Source of the DNA: a bacterium
Lineage (GTDB): Bacteria > Armatimonadota > Fimbriimonadia > Fimbriimonadales > Fimbriimonadaceae
Assembly (NCBI GenBank): GCA_013823945.1
Contig: PNMZ01000004.1
Coordinates: 210,023-274,022, forward strand
DNA: 64,000 nucleotides
Direction: 5' to 3'
Shown: in pieces, positions 1-8,153 of the stretch
Layout of the letters: each line of letters opens with the position of its first letter
Position numbering within the stretch: the first letter of the stretch is position 1
Notes under the pieces: model-generated
Told to the model about the DNA's origin: nothing
Seen by the model: the letters and a program-made list of their open reading frames with translations, nothing else
Databases searched by the model: none
Position numbers and translations under genes: made by a program

Positions 1-492
1 ATGAATGACGCGGAAGTGGATGTGAGGAGCACGTCCGGGGTAGGGGACAGGTTTGACGGTGCGGAATTTGTAGGCACCGGATGAGTCGGTCTCGAATTTT
101 CCGAAACCTTGGAAGTTTTTGTCGGCTTGTGATTTATTGGCGGATCCGGAATGGAGGTAGACCCCATTGCCATCTACTTGCCAGATTTCGATGATGGCGT
201 TTTTGATGGGTGCACCGGAACGGTCAAGGATTTCTCCGCTGAGGTGGGTGACTCGGCCAATGGCGGGGGTGGTTGAATTTTTGATGAGAACCAGGTCGTT
301 GTCTTGATCGAGAGGGAGTTTGTTGGGATAGAAGGGGCCTTCGGTGAGATAGGGTGTGACCTGGAGGAGGTCTTGATAGGTGCCGAATTCAATGAGGCGG
401 TGGAGTTCTTCTGGGAAGAGAGTGGCGGCGGTGCCAGCGGCGAGAGCTTGGAAGAGTTCGCGGCGGGTTGGGGTTCGGGTGAAGAAATCCAT
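1..492 (-). CDS. Intradiol ring-cleavage dioxygenase, C-terminus cut by window edge
   Basis: The first 164 residues are visible; the gene runs off the left edge. Reading leftward from the ATG at 492 the protein starts [20 protein letters not shown], a Tat-like twin-arginine leader, so it is probably exported. [21 protein letters not shown] and [13 protein letters not shown] follow, the order seen in protocatechuate 3,4-dioxygenase beta-type enzymes. These contribute the two Tyr and two His ligands of the non-haem ferric iron, which cleaves catechol-like rings between the two hydroxyls. The substrate cannot be told. Exported intradiol dioxygenase-like proteins are often annotated without known substrate, so a catabolic role is uncertain. 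Confidence 0.85.
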   Translation of the reverse strand, partial: MDFFTRTPTRRELFQALAAGTAATLFPEELHRLIEFGTYQDLLQVTPYLTEGPFYPNKLPLDQDNDLVLIKNSTTPAIGRVTHLSGEILDRSGAPIKNAIIEIWQVDGNGVYLHSGSANKSQADKNFQGFGKFETDSSGAYKFRTVKPVPYPGRAPHIHFRVIH

Positions 493-565
493 GGTCTAGT
501 TTACGACAGATGTTATGAGCTTTGAATGAGAAAATGAGAGTCTATCTGCAACTAGCACTCCTTGG

Positions 566-601
566 GCCCCCTTACAGTTCATTTGCAAGGGGGCTTTTTT
601 T
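566..601 (+). terminator. Hairpin with T-tract reading rightward
   Basis: Arms GCCCCCTT (566-573) and AAGGGGGC (587-594) enclose a 13-base loop and are followed by seven T on the plus strand. Both neighbouring genes are on the minus strand, for which only an A-tract precedes the stem. It would therefore stop rightward (antisense) transcription into cydB, or act poorly as the cydB end. Confidence 0.5.
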
Positions 602-606
602 CACAA

Positions 607-1641
607 TTAGTAGTGGAGATGGGTTTCGTCGACTTTGCCTCGGAACACCCAATAGATCGCGGCCGTATAGGCCAGAACGAATGGGACACCAATGATGGCA
701 ATTGTCATCATAACGGTGAGGCTTGGAATCGAACTGGCTGAATTGAGCGTTGTCAGGCTGTATTCAGGATTCGGGAAGCTCGGGAGAAGATTTGGGAACA
801 TCCCAATGCCAACCAAAGCGAGATTTGCGACTATGCTGAAGCAACTACTCAGGAACGCTAAGAAGTCGCGGCCGTGGTGGAGTTCACGCGGAACGTTGGC
901 AAGAGCGAGGACATTCAGTACCGGAAGAATGAATAGGATGGGCATTGCTTGGAGCTTGGCGACCATTTGGGGTGCCCACAAGAACATCGCTCCGGTCAGA
1001 ACGGCGTAGCTTACAAAGTAGAAGATCATTGTTCCCTTGAGCCATCCTCTGACTTGATCTCGCAGTTCGCCACTCGTTTTGAGAGCGAGGTAGATCGCTC
1101 CGTGGAGCATGAACATTGCGAGGGTTGTCACTCCAACAATGATTGGAAATGGTCGGCTCAGGAGGGTCCAGAACGTTCCAGCGTATTCTCCTTCGACATC
1201 TAGGGGGACGCCGATTATGACGTTACCGAGGGCGACGCCCATGAGAACGGGGAGGATAATGCTTGAAATACTGAACGCTTTATCCCAGAATCCGCGCCAT
1301 TTTGTTGATTCTTCTTTTGATCGGAATTCAATTGCAACGGCCCGGAAGATGATTCCCATCAGGACGAGCATGAAAGCGGTGTAGAAGCCGCTGAATGCAG
1401 TTGCATAGACGGGAGGAAATGCCGCAAAGAGTGCACCACCGCCAACGAGGAGCCAGACTTCATTGCCGTCCCATACGGGGCCGATTGCATTGAGAATGAC
1501 CCTGCGGTGGTGATCTTTCTTTGCGAAGAGATGTAGGGCTCCGGCTCCGAGGTCAAAGCCATCGAGGATCGCATATCCGGTGAGGAGGACTCCGATGAGA
1601 ATGAACCATGCGGTGGCAAGGTCGAATGGGTAGTTGATCAT
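607..1641 (-). CDS. cydB: Cytochrome bd ubiquinol oxidase subunit II
   Basis: This 344-residue polytopic membrane protein has CydB features: FILIGVLLTGYAILDGFDLG near the N-terminus and GPVWDGNEVWLLVGGGALFAAFP at about residues 52-75. With CydA it forms the bd-type quinol oxidase that reduces oxygen to water at high affinity without pumping protons. The ATG overlaps the cydA stop by four bases (TCATGA arrangement), so the two are translationally coupled. Length is slightly below the E. coli protein (379). No cydX-like small gene is visible after it. Confidence 0.96.
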   Translation of the reverse strand: MINYPFDLATAWFILIGVLLTGYAILDGFDLGAGALHLFAKKDHHRRVILNAIGPVWDGNEVWLLVGGGALFAAFPPVYATAFSGFYTAFMLVLMGIIFRAVAIEFRSKEESTKWRGFWDKAFSISSIILPVLMGVALGNVIIGVPLDVEGEYAGTFWTLLSRPFPIIVGVTTLAMFMLHGAIYLALKTSGELRDQVRGWLKGTMIFYFVSYAVLTGAMFLWAPQMVAKLQAMPILFILPVLNVLALANVPRELHHGRDFLAFLSSCFSIVANLALVGIGMFPNLLPSFPNPEYSLTTLNSASSIPSLTVMMTIAIIGVPFVLAYTAAIYWVFRGKVDETHLHY

Positions 1642-3044
1642 GATTTTGCCTCTGTTGATTCGGGGGTGTTTACTTTTGCGCCAAAGAGCTTGAGCTTTTG
1701 ACTTTCGAGGGGTTCTGGTTCGTCGTAGTCGGCATCTGGGCCGGCTTTGATTCGCTTGTCAAGCAAGTAGAAGAAGAGGAAGCCGAGCAGGATGTATAGG
1801 AAGATAAACATCGTGAGGGATCCAGCTATTTGTCCGGCGCTGACTACCTTTGAAGTTGATTCGCTGGTGCGAAGGAGTCGATAGACACTCCAAGGTTGGC
1901 GTCCGACTTCGGCGACCATCCATCCAAGCAGGTTCGCGATATGGGGTAGCACGGCGCTGACAATCATAACCTTCAGGAGGGTTGGCTTATTTTCAAGGGT
2001 TCCACGGAAGACGGAAATTGTTCCGACTAAGCTGAGTAACAGCAAGAACGTTCCGATTCCGACCATGATTCGGAATGATTGGAAAACCGGAGCTACTGGA
2101 GGTAAGTCTTCCTTTGCGAATGAATCAAGCCCTTGAACTTTCGTATCGGGATTTCCGTCAATGAGAACCGATCCCATGTTGGGAATCTTGATTCCTGTAG
2201 TTTCATTGGTCTGTGGGTTATACGATCCGAGGATCGTCAGATCGACGGGTTTTGTGGAGTCGTAGTGACCTTCAATTGTTGCGAACTTTTCGGGTTGGTT
2301 TTTCACGAGATGCTGAGTTGATGCATGTCCAACTAAGATCTGCGCTACAGAAGCGACGAGGGCAACGGACAGGGCGATTTTGAGTGATCGCCGGGCGAAA
2401 TCGAGATGCTGCTTTTTGAGCATGTAATAGGCCGCAACCGAGATTGCAAAGAATGCGCCAGTGAGAAATGAAGCGAGGACGGTATGAGTAAATCTGTCCA
2501 CGGTGCTGGGATTGAAGACCATGGCCCAAAAATCGGTAATACGGGCTACTTCACCGGTTGCTGTTTGCTCAAGCCGAAATCCAGCTGGCGTTTGTTGCCA
2601 ACTATTGGCAACCAATATCCAAACGGCACTGAAAATCGAACCCATGAAGACCATGCACGTGCTGAAAAAGTGCATCTTAGGGCTGACTTTGTTCCAGCCA
2701 AAGACAAGAATGGCAAGGAATCCGCTTTCAAGGAAGAAAGCGAAGACGCCTTCGGCAGCGAGGGCGGATCCGAAGATGTCTCCAACATATCGGGAGTAGC
2801 GCGACCAATTGGTTCCGAATTGAAATTCCATTGGAATTCCTGTTGCAACTCCAACGGCAAAGGTCAGGGCAAAGACGAGAACCCAAAATCGCGTCATTTT
2901 GTGATATAGGGGGTCTTTGGTTTTGAGATAAAGTCCTTCCATGATCACGAGTAGGAGTCCGAGCCCAATGCTCATGGGAGGGAAGATGAAGTGGAATCCT
3001 GCGGTGACCGCAAATTGGATCCGGGCGAGTATTTCTGCACTCAT
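1638..3044 (-). CDS. cydA: Cytochrome bd ubiquinol oxidase subunit I
   Basis: The 468-residue protein aligns by eye with CydA. His18 in AGFHFIFPP and His187 in RFTHTVLAS are haem ligands, MEFQFGTNW and Glu98/Glu106 lie in the conserved [12 protein letters not shown] stretch, and [12 protein letters not shown] follows near residue 370. The quinol-binding Q-loop is present ([10 protein letters not shown]) but short, as in many non-enterobacterial bd oxidases. It catalyses quinol oxidation on the periplasmic face. It is the first gene of a cydAB operon; the leader contains a perfect inverted repeat at 3060-3085. Confidence 0.97.
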   Translation of the reverse strand: MSAEILARIQFAVTAGFHFIFPPMSIGLGLLLVIMEGLYLKTKDPLYHKMTRFWVLVFALTFAVGVATGIPMEFQFGTNWSRYSRYVGDIFGSALAAEGVFAFFLESGFLAILVFGWNKVSPKMHFFSTCMVFMGSIFSAVWILVANSWQQTPAGFRLEQTATGEVARITDFWAMVFNPSTVDRFTHTVLASFLTGAFFAISVAAYYMLKKQHLDFARRSLKIALSVALVASVAQILVGHASTQHLVKNQPEKFATIEGHYDSTKPVDLTILGSYNPQTNETTGIKIPNMGSVLIDGNPDTKVQGLDSFAKEDLPPVAPVFQSFRIMVGIGTFLLLLSLVGTISVFRGTLENKPTLLKVMIVSAVLPHIANLLGWMVAEVGRQPWSVYRLLRTSESTSKVVSAGQIAGSLTMFIFLYILLGFLFFYLLDKRIKAGPDADYDEPEPLESQKLKLFGAKVNTPESTEAKS

Positions 3045-3059
3045 TTGATAGCCTGCTTT

Positions 3060-3085
3060 GAGGCAAGAGAGGCTCCTCTTGCCTC
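3060..3085 (-). promoter_or_regulatory. Perfect inverted repeat in the cydAB leader
   Basis: GAGGCAAGAG (3060-3069) and CTCTTGCCTC (3076-3085) form a perfect 10-bp dyad with a 6-base spacer, 16 bases upstream of the cydA ATG. It could be an operator for a redox regulator or an mRNA hairpin; there is no following T-tract, so it is not a normal terminator. Confidence 0.5.
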
Positions 3086-3235
3086 GATGTATTCAGGGTA
3101 CTGGGGCTTTTCACCATATATCAATGATGAAAAAAACGTCACGTATTACGGCTTTAATTTGTAGGGCTTTAGTGTTGATTCATTACTCTATAATAACTGG
3201 AAAAAAATGTCATGTTACTGAGTCTAAGCAAGAGA

Positions 3236-3282
3236 AAAAACCAAGAAGCCAGAATTCGTGATGATACACGATCTGGCTTCTT
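3236..3282 (-). terminator. Terminator of the E2 acyltransferase gene
   Basis: Arms AAGAAGCCAGA (3243-3253) and TCTGGCTTCTT (3272-3282) are perfect, with a further inner CGTG/CACG pair. On the minus strand the stem is followed by GGTTTTTTC. It lies 19 bases past the E2 stop codon. Confidence 0.85.
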
Positions 3283-3301
3283 TTCAATTTGCTTTTGTTG
3301 A

Positions 3302-4639
3302 CTATTTGAAAAAGTCCATGGATTCCAGTTTGCCCTTGAAGGATTGGAGGAATCTTCCGGCTTGGAGTCCGTCGACGAGGCGGTGGTCGTAGGTGAGCAC
3401 TGCGTTCATGATTGATCGGACAGCGATCATTCCGTTAATGATCACGGGCTTTTGGACAATTCCGTAGACGCCAAGGATTCCGGCTTGGGGAGCGGAGATC
3501 ATTGGCGTTCCAAGGATCGCACCGTAGCTTCCTGGATTGGTGAGGGTGAAGGTTGCACCTTGCACTTCATTGATGCTCAGAGTGTTACTTCTTGCCTTGC
3601 CGGCGATTTCGTCGAGGTCACGGGCGATTTGAACCAATGTTTTGCTATTGCAGTCTCGGATCGGAGGGACGATCAGTCCGCCTTCTCCATCTTTGCCAAG
3701 GCTGACGGCGATGCCGATGTGAGCGTTCTTATTCGTGATTACATTGCCATCTTGGAGGCTCGAGTTGAGCATCGGGAATTGTCCGAGGCATTCGGCTAGA
3801 GCCTTGATAAAGAAGGGTGTGTAGGTGAGTTTGACTCCGTGGCTTGCGACGAAAACGTCCTTGTTGATGGCTCGATATTCGACCAGCGGGGTTACGTCAA
3901 TTTCGATGAGGGTGCTGACCACGGGGATTTGGGAACTGCGTTCCATGTGATCGGCGATGGCTTTGCGCATACCGACCAGCTTGGTGACTTCTTGATCCGG
4001 GCCAGCCGTGACGGGGGTTGGGGCCTTGAGTTCCGGTTTGGGTTCGGCTTTAGGTTGGGTGGTTGGAGCGGGGGTTGTGACCGCAGAGGGTGTCGGGGTG
4101 ACGGTTGCGGTAATGGGTGCGGGCGTAGCACCGCGATTGGCGATGAAATTCTCGATGTCGGTTTTAGTTACGCGACCGCCCTGGCCGGATCCGGAAATTG
4201 TTTCGAGTTCGGCATCGGAGATATTGTTTTGTTTGGCGATGGCGCGTACCACCGGGGTGTAGAAGCGGCGTTCGCCGTCGGAGGACGCCGCGGGGGCAAC
4301 TGGTTCTGGTTGAGCTAGTGCTTCGACTTGGGCTTCTGTAGGAGCGGTGGTTGCTTCTGCAGCAGGGGCGCTGCCGTTGAGCATGGCTTTGGCGGCGGCT
4401 TCATCTTCTTCGATGACGCCCATTTCGGCAAAGACTTCAACGAGCTCACCTTCGGGGATTGTGATTTTGACGAGGATTCCGGATGCGGGGGCACCGAGTT
4501 CGGTGTTGACCTTGTCGGTCATGATTTCTACTACGGGTTCGTCTTCTTTGACGAAGTCGCCAACTTGCTTGAGCCAGCGGCTGACAGTGCCTTCGTGGAC
4601 GGACTCACCCAATTCCGGCATCAGAATCTCTACGGCCAT
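3302..4639 (-). CDS. 2-oxo acid dehydrogenase E2 component (dihydrolipoyl acyltransferase)
   Basis: Three domains are visible in 445 residues. A lipoyl domain (1-78) has EIMTDKVNTE with lipoyl-Lys43; an E3/E1-binding peripheral domain lies around 128-170 (RFYTPVVRAIAKQNNISDAE). The catalytic acyltransferase domain (about 210-445) has the active-site YDHRLVDG with His419. Long Ala/Pro/Thr-rich linkers separate them. E2 forms the core of pyruvate, 2-oxoglutarate or branched-chain complexes; the sequence alone does not fix which. No E1 or E3 gene is adjacent. A CATAAT hexamer ends six bases before the ATG, suggesting its own leaderless transcript. Confidence 0.95.
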   Translation of the reverse strand: MAVEILMPELGESVHEGTVSRWLKQVGDFVKEDEPVVEIMTDKVNTELGAPASGILVKITIPEGELVEVFAEMGVIEEDEAAAKAMLNGSAPAAEATTAPTEAQVEALAQPEPVAPAASSDGERRFYTPVVRAIAKQNNISDAELETISGSGQGGRVTKTDIENFIANRGATPAPITATVTPTPSAVTTPAPTTQPKAEPKPELKAPTPVTAGPDQEVTKLVGMRKAIADHMERSSQIPVVSTLIEIDVTPLVEYRAINKDVFVASHGVKLTYTPFFIKALAECLGQFPMLNSSLQDGNVITNKNAHIGIAVSLGKDGEGGLIVPPIRDCNSKTLVQIARDLDEIAGKARSNTLSINEVQGATFTLTNPGSYGAILGTPMISAPQAGILGVYGIVQKPVIINGMIAVRSIMNAVLTYDHRLVDGLQAGRFLQSFKGKLESMDFFK

Positions 4640-4645
4640 AGGTTA

Positions 4646-4651
4646 ATTATG
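4646..4651 (-). promoter_or_regulatory. -10 element of the E2 gene
   Basis: CATAAT on the minus strand, separated from the ATG at 4639 by six bases. No clear -35 was found. The spacing predicts transcription starting at or next to the start codon. Confidence 0.45.
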
Positions 4652-4850
4652 GCTGATTTAGGTTCGGGCCTAGAGTCGGTTTTTTGATTTGGGATGCTAG
4701 TAATTTTGCGGGGAAAGGAGGAGTGGCTCGACGAATCGAGATGCTTGATGATCTGTGCGATCAAGGTATGCGGGCTGATGTAATCGAGAAAGTGAGTGGG
4801 CCAAGCAACTGATCCAAGATTCTTGACTCAATCAATTTAGTTAAGATGAG

Positions 4851-4856
4851 TATTAT
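4851..4856 (+). promoter_or_regulatory. -10 element of purF
   Basis: TATTAT ends seven bases before the purF GTG. A TTGACT at 4823-4828 is too far away (22-base spacer) to be a confident -35. No ribosome binding site lies in the gap. Confidence 0.45.
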
Positions 4857-4863
4857 TTGAAGA

Positions 4864-6336
4864 GTGAAGCACCACGACGAATGGCATTTGGATCGGATTA
4901 AGGAGGAGTGTGGTGTGGTGGGATTTTATGTTCCAGGGGAGGAAGTTGCGCGGCTCGCGTTTTTTGGCCTTTTTGCCCTGCAGCATCGGGGCCAGGAATC
5001 GGCGGGGATTGCGGCGAGTGACGGGGGGAAGGTGCGGATGTTTAAGGATATGGGTTTGGTCAGTAAGATTTTTACGGAGCAGATTCTGGATGGTCTGCCG
5101 GGGCATGTAGCGGTCGGGCATACAAGGTATTCGACATCTGGGGGGAGTGAGCAGAGGAACGCTCAGCCGATTTTCTGTGTGACAGTTGTGGGGGAGATGG
5201 CGGTTGCACATAACGGAAATTTGACCAATTCGGCAGAACTTCATGCGGAGCTGCGAGCCGTAGGGCAGAAGTTTGAGACCGATGCCGATAGCGAGTTGAT
5301 CGCGGTTTTGTTGATGAAGTACATGGAACTCGGCATTGACGAAGCGGTTCGGCGGACGATGGCGAAAATTGAGGGTGCTTACTCCGTGGCGGTTTGTATG
5401 GAAGACCGGTTGATTGGTTTTCGCGATCCGTTCGGGGTGAGGCCGCTGAGCTTGGGGCGGATTGGGGAAGGGTGGATGCTTGCGAGCGAGAGTTGTGCGT
5501 TTGACCCGGTTGCGGCGCGTTTTGAGCGGGATTTGATGCCAGGAGAAGTGGTTGTTGTTGATTCGACGGGGTTGCGGTCATTCTTAACCGATGGTTCAAC
5601 CCGGGGGAATATGTGTTTGTTTGAATTTATTTACTTTGCTCGTCCGGACAGCGTGATGTACGGAACATCCCTCTACCAAGCTAGATTTCGCATGGGGTCG
5701 GCTCTGTGGGCGGAGCATCCGGTGGAGGCGGATTTGGTGGTTCCGGTTCCGGACAGCGGGATTCCAGCGGCAATTGGATTTGCGCAGGCGAGTGGGATTC
5801 CTTTTGGGGAAGGGATGATGAAGAGTCGCTATATTCATCGTACGTTCATTCAGCCGGATCAGCGGATGCGGGAGTTGGGGGTGCGGATGAAGCTATCACC
5901 GTTGCGCCAGAACATCGCGGGGAAGCGGATCGTTTTGGTGGATGATTCGATTGTGAGGGGGACAACTACAGATCAGATCGTGCGGATGATGCGGGAGAAC
6001 GGGGCAAAGGAGGTTCATGTGCGGATTACGGCTCCGCCAATTGAACACCCGTGTTACTATGGGATTGATATGGCGAGTCGCGAACAGCTGATAGCGGCGA
6101 ATAAGACAATTGAAGAAATTCGGGAGCATTTGGGGGCTGATTCTTTGGGGTATTTGAGCGTGGATGGGGCGATGGATGCGGTGGGGATTGGAGAGCGACG
6201 GTTCTGCAATGCGTGCTTCACGGGGAATTATCCGATTCAGGTTTCGTCGACGTTTGACCGAGATGGGATTGCGAAGGGGGTTGTTGGGGAGATGGCAACG
6301 GTGCGGAGTGGTCAGGGTTTGCTGGAAGTAGAGTAA
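4864..6336 (+). CDS. purF: Amidophosphoribosyltransferase, [4Fe-4S]-type
   Basis: PurF makes 5-phosphoribosylamine from PRPP and glutamine, the first committed step of purine synthesis. From the GTG start the 490-residue protein has a 15-residue propeptide before Cys16 (EECGVVG), the glutaminase nucleophile freed by processing. The PRPP loop VLVDDSIVRGTTT is intact. Cys251, Cys397 (EHPCYYG), Cys448 and Cys451 (FCNACF) match the cluster ligands of the Bacillus-type enzyme, so it should carry an oxygen-sensitive [4Fe-4S] cluster. purC lies 9 kb away in another unit. A strong terminator follows. Confidence 0.97.
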   Translation: MKHHDEWHLDRIKEECGVVGFYVPGEEVARLAFFGLFALQHRGQESAGIAASDGGKVRMFKDMGLVSKIFTEQILDGLPGHVAVGHTRYSTSGGSEQRNAQPIFCVTVVGEMAVAHNGNLTNSAELHAELRAVGQKFETDADSELIAVLLMKYMELGIDEAVRRTMAKIEGAYSVAVCMEDRLIGFRDPFGVRPLSLGRIGEGWMLASESCAFDPVAARFERDLMPGEVVVVDSTGLRSFLTDGSTRGNMCLFEFIYFARPDSVMYGTSLYQARFRMGSALWAEHPVEADLVVPVPDSGIPAAIGFAQASGIPFGEGMMKSRYIHRTFIQPDQRMRELGVRMKLSPLRQNIAGKRIVLVDDSIVRGTTTDQIVRMMRENGAKEVHVRITAPPIEHPCYYGIDMASREQLIAANKTIEEIREHLGADSLGYLSVDGAMDAVGIGERRFCNACFTGNYPIQVSSTFDRDGIAKGVVGEMATVRSGQGLLEVE

Positions 6337-6451
6337 GAGTGATCCAATCAAAGTGCCATCGGATTTAACTAGCATGGAAGAAAAGTTGCGAGATCAACCG
6401 CAACTCGAGGTTTTGGCATAAGATTCGCATATTGAGAAATCGTTGGTGTGA

Positions 6452-6495
6452 GGCCCCTCACCCGGAGTGATCTGGGTGGAGGGGCCAGTTTTTTT
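6452..6495 (+). terminator. purF terminator
   Basis: GGCCCCTCACCC (6452-6463) pairs with GGGTGGAGGGGCC (6474-6486) with one G-T type mismatch, then AG and seven T. It sits between convergent purF and ahcY. Confidence 0.85.
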
Positions 6496-6501
6496 GAGAC
6501 C

Positions 6502-7914
6502 TTAGTAGCGGTAGGTGTCGGGTTTATATGGGCCGGTGGTGTCTACACCGATGTACTCGGCTTGTTCGGGACGGAGGACGGTGAGTTCGGCGTCCAGTTT
6601 TTCGAGTTGGAGTCGGGCAACTTTTTCATCCAGGATTTTGGGGAGGACGTAAACGCCGGGGGCGTATTCGCCTTTGTTTTTCCAGAGTTCAATTTGGGCG
6701 ATGACTTGGTTGGCGAAGCTCGAGGACATGACGTAACTGGGGTGTCCGGTTCCGCAACCGAGGTTGATGAGTCGGCCTTTTGCGAGGAGGATGATGCGCT
6801 TGCCGTCGGGGAAGATGACGTGATCGACCTGGGGTTTGATTTCTTCCCATTCGTAATTTTCCATTGAGGCAACGTCGATTTCATTATCGAAGTGGCCAAT
6901 GTTGCAGACGATGGCATTGTTCTTCATCCGAACCAGGTGATCGTGGGTGATGACATGGTAATTGCCGGTGGCGGTGACGAAAATGTCGGCCTTGTCGGCA
7001 GCGTAATCCATGGTGACGACTTTGTAGCCTTCCATGGCGGCTTGGAGGGCGCAGATGGGATCAACTTCGGTGACCCAGACTTGAGCGCTGAGGGCGCGGA
7101 GGGCTTGTGCGGAGCCTTTGCCGACATCACCATAACCGCAAACGACGGCAGTCTTTCCGGCGATCATGACGTCCGTGGCGCGTTTGATGCCATCAACGAG
7201 GGATTCGCGGCAGCCGTAGAGGTTATCGAATTTGCTCTTGGTCACGCTGTCGTTGACGTTGAAGCAAGGGAAGGGAAGCTCGCCTTTCTTTTGGAGTTCG
7301 TAGAGGCGGTGGACTCCGGTGGTGGTTTCTTCGCTGACGCCTTGGATGTTGGCTTTGATTCGGCTGTAGAACGTGGGGTCTTCCTTGAGCTTTTTCCGGA
7401 TGGAGTTGAAGAGGCAGACGGCTTCTTCGCTGGTGGGGTTATCGAGGACGGAGAGGTCGGATTCGGCCTTGGTGCCGAGGAGGATGAGCATTGTGGCATC
7501 GCCTCCGTCGTCGAGGATCATGTTGGGGGTTCCGCCGTCGTGCCATTCCATGATCTTGTGGGTGAAGTCCCAGTATTCGTCGAGATTTTCGCCTTTGAAC
7601 GCGAAGACGGGGATGCCTTGTTCGGCGATAGCGGCGGCGGCTTGGTCTTGGGTCGAATAGATGTTGCAACTCGCCCACCGGACTTCGGCTCCGAGGGCGA
7701 CGAGGGTTTCGATGAGAACGGCGGTTTGGATCGTCATATGGAGCGATCCGGCGATGCGGGCACCGGCGAGGGGTTTTTCGGCGGCGTACTCTTTGCGGAT
7801 AGCCATGAGGCCGGGCATTTCGGTTTCGGCGATGCGGATTTCTTTGTGGCCCCATGCGGCGAGGGACAGGTCGGCAACGTGGTAATCGGTTTTGTTGTGG
7901 GTGACGGTGCTCAT
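6502..7914 (-). CDS. ahcY: Adenosylhomocysteinase
   Basis: The enzyme hydrolyses S-adenosylhomocysteine to adenosine and homocysteine in the methyl cycle. The 470-residue protein has the NAD-binding [30 protein letters not shown] near the N-terminus, [20 protein letters not shown] in the substrate region, and the diagnostic C-terminal PDTYRY. Length is in the long-form bacterial range. An AGGA ribosome site precedes the ATG (TAGGAACACATATG). Its 5' leader is an SAH riboswitch followed by a terminator, so expression should rise when its own substrate accumulates. Confidence 0.98.
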   Translation of the reverse strand: MSTVTHNKTDYHVADLSLAAWGHKEIRIAETEMPGLMAIRKEYAAEKPLAGARIAGSLHMTIQTAVLIETLVALGAEVRWASCNIYSTQDQAAAAIAEQGIPVFAFKGENLDEYWDFTHKIMEWHDGGTPNMILDDGGDATMLILLGTKAESDLSVLDNPTSEEAVCLFNSIRKKLKEDPTFYSRIKANIQGVSEETTTGVHRLYELQKKGELPFPCFNVNDSVTKSKFDNLYGCRESLVDGIKRATDVMIAGKTAVVCGYGDVGKGSAQALRALSAQVWVTEVDPICALQAAMEGYKVVTMDYAADKADIFVTATGNYHVITHDHLVRMKNNAIVCNIGHFDNEIDVASMENYEWEEIKPQVDHVIFPDGKRIILLAKGRLINLGCGTGHPSYVMSSSFANQVIAQIELWKNKGEYAPGVYVLPKILDEKVARLQLEKLDAELTVLRPEQAEYIGVDTTGPYKPDTYRY

Positions 7915-7958
7915 ATGTGTTCCTAATGGAGTTTTGGTTGGATCGTTTGCCTTGTCCT

Positions 7959-8000
7959 AAAAGGAAAACGCTCGCAACCGGTTTTTTCGGGTTGCGAGCG
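7959..8000 (-). terminator. Expression-platform terminator of the SAH riboswitch
   Basis: CGCTCGCAACC (7969-7979) and GGTTGCGAGCG (7990-8000) form an 11-bp stem; the minus strand then reads TTTTCCTTTT. The 5' arm is the same CGCTCGCAACC needed by the aptamer pseudoknot, so ligand binding and termination are mutually exclusive. Confidence 0.88.
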
Positions 8001-8067
8001 CAGTTCTTGTCCCGGGTTTTTTCGGGGTGGTCGAGCCTGGTCTCTTTCGATCGCAGCGCTCCTCGAC
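7988..8067 (-). promoter_or_regulatory. S-adenosylhomocysteine (SAH) riboswitch aptamer
   Basis: On the minus strand GTCGAGGAGCGCTGCGA (8067-8051) is followed by CAGGCTCGAC (8039-8030) and, after a small hairpin, by ACTGCGCTCGCAACC (8004-7990). This is the SAH riboswitch core: P1 pairs GTCGAG with CTCGAC, the conserved GAGGAGCGCUGCRA strand follows, and the P2 pseudoknot is formed by GCGC with the distal GCGC. It lies directly upstream of ahcY, the classic target of the family. The distal strand is shared with the terminator at 7969-8000, indicating an ON switch acting on transcription. Confidence 0.92.
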
Positions 8068-8118
8068 TTCTGAATGAGTTGTACCATTTTTTTGGCACTT
8101 CTTGTGGTCATCGAATGA

Positions 8119-8136
8119 CACGGGTTAAAACCCGTG
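8119..8136. repeat. Small palindrome CACGGGTT-AA-AACCCGTG
   Basis: Perfect 8-bp arms with an AA centre lie between the VWA gene stop and the riboswitch. No T-tract follows on either strand. Its form, arms flanked by a GTGGCA-like edge, resembles REP-type intergenic palindromes seen in many genomes; only one copy is present here. Confidence 0.5.
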
Positions 8137-8153
8137 CCACACGCAAAGAATTG

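Noticed and set aside
6892..7926. A 344-codon plus-strand open frame opposite ahcY
   Set aside because: It mirrors ahcY codon structure, is Gly/Asp/Phe-repetitive and has no recognisable motif; ahcY is certain. The same applies to long frames opposite the E2, VWA, FHA, ABC-F and acyl-CoA genes.
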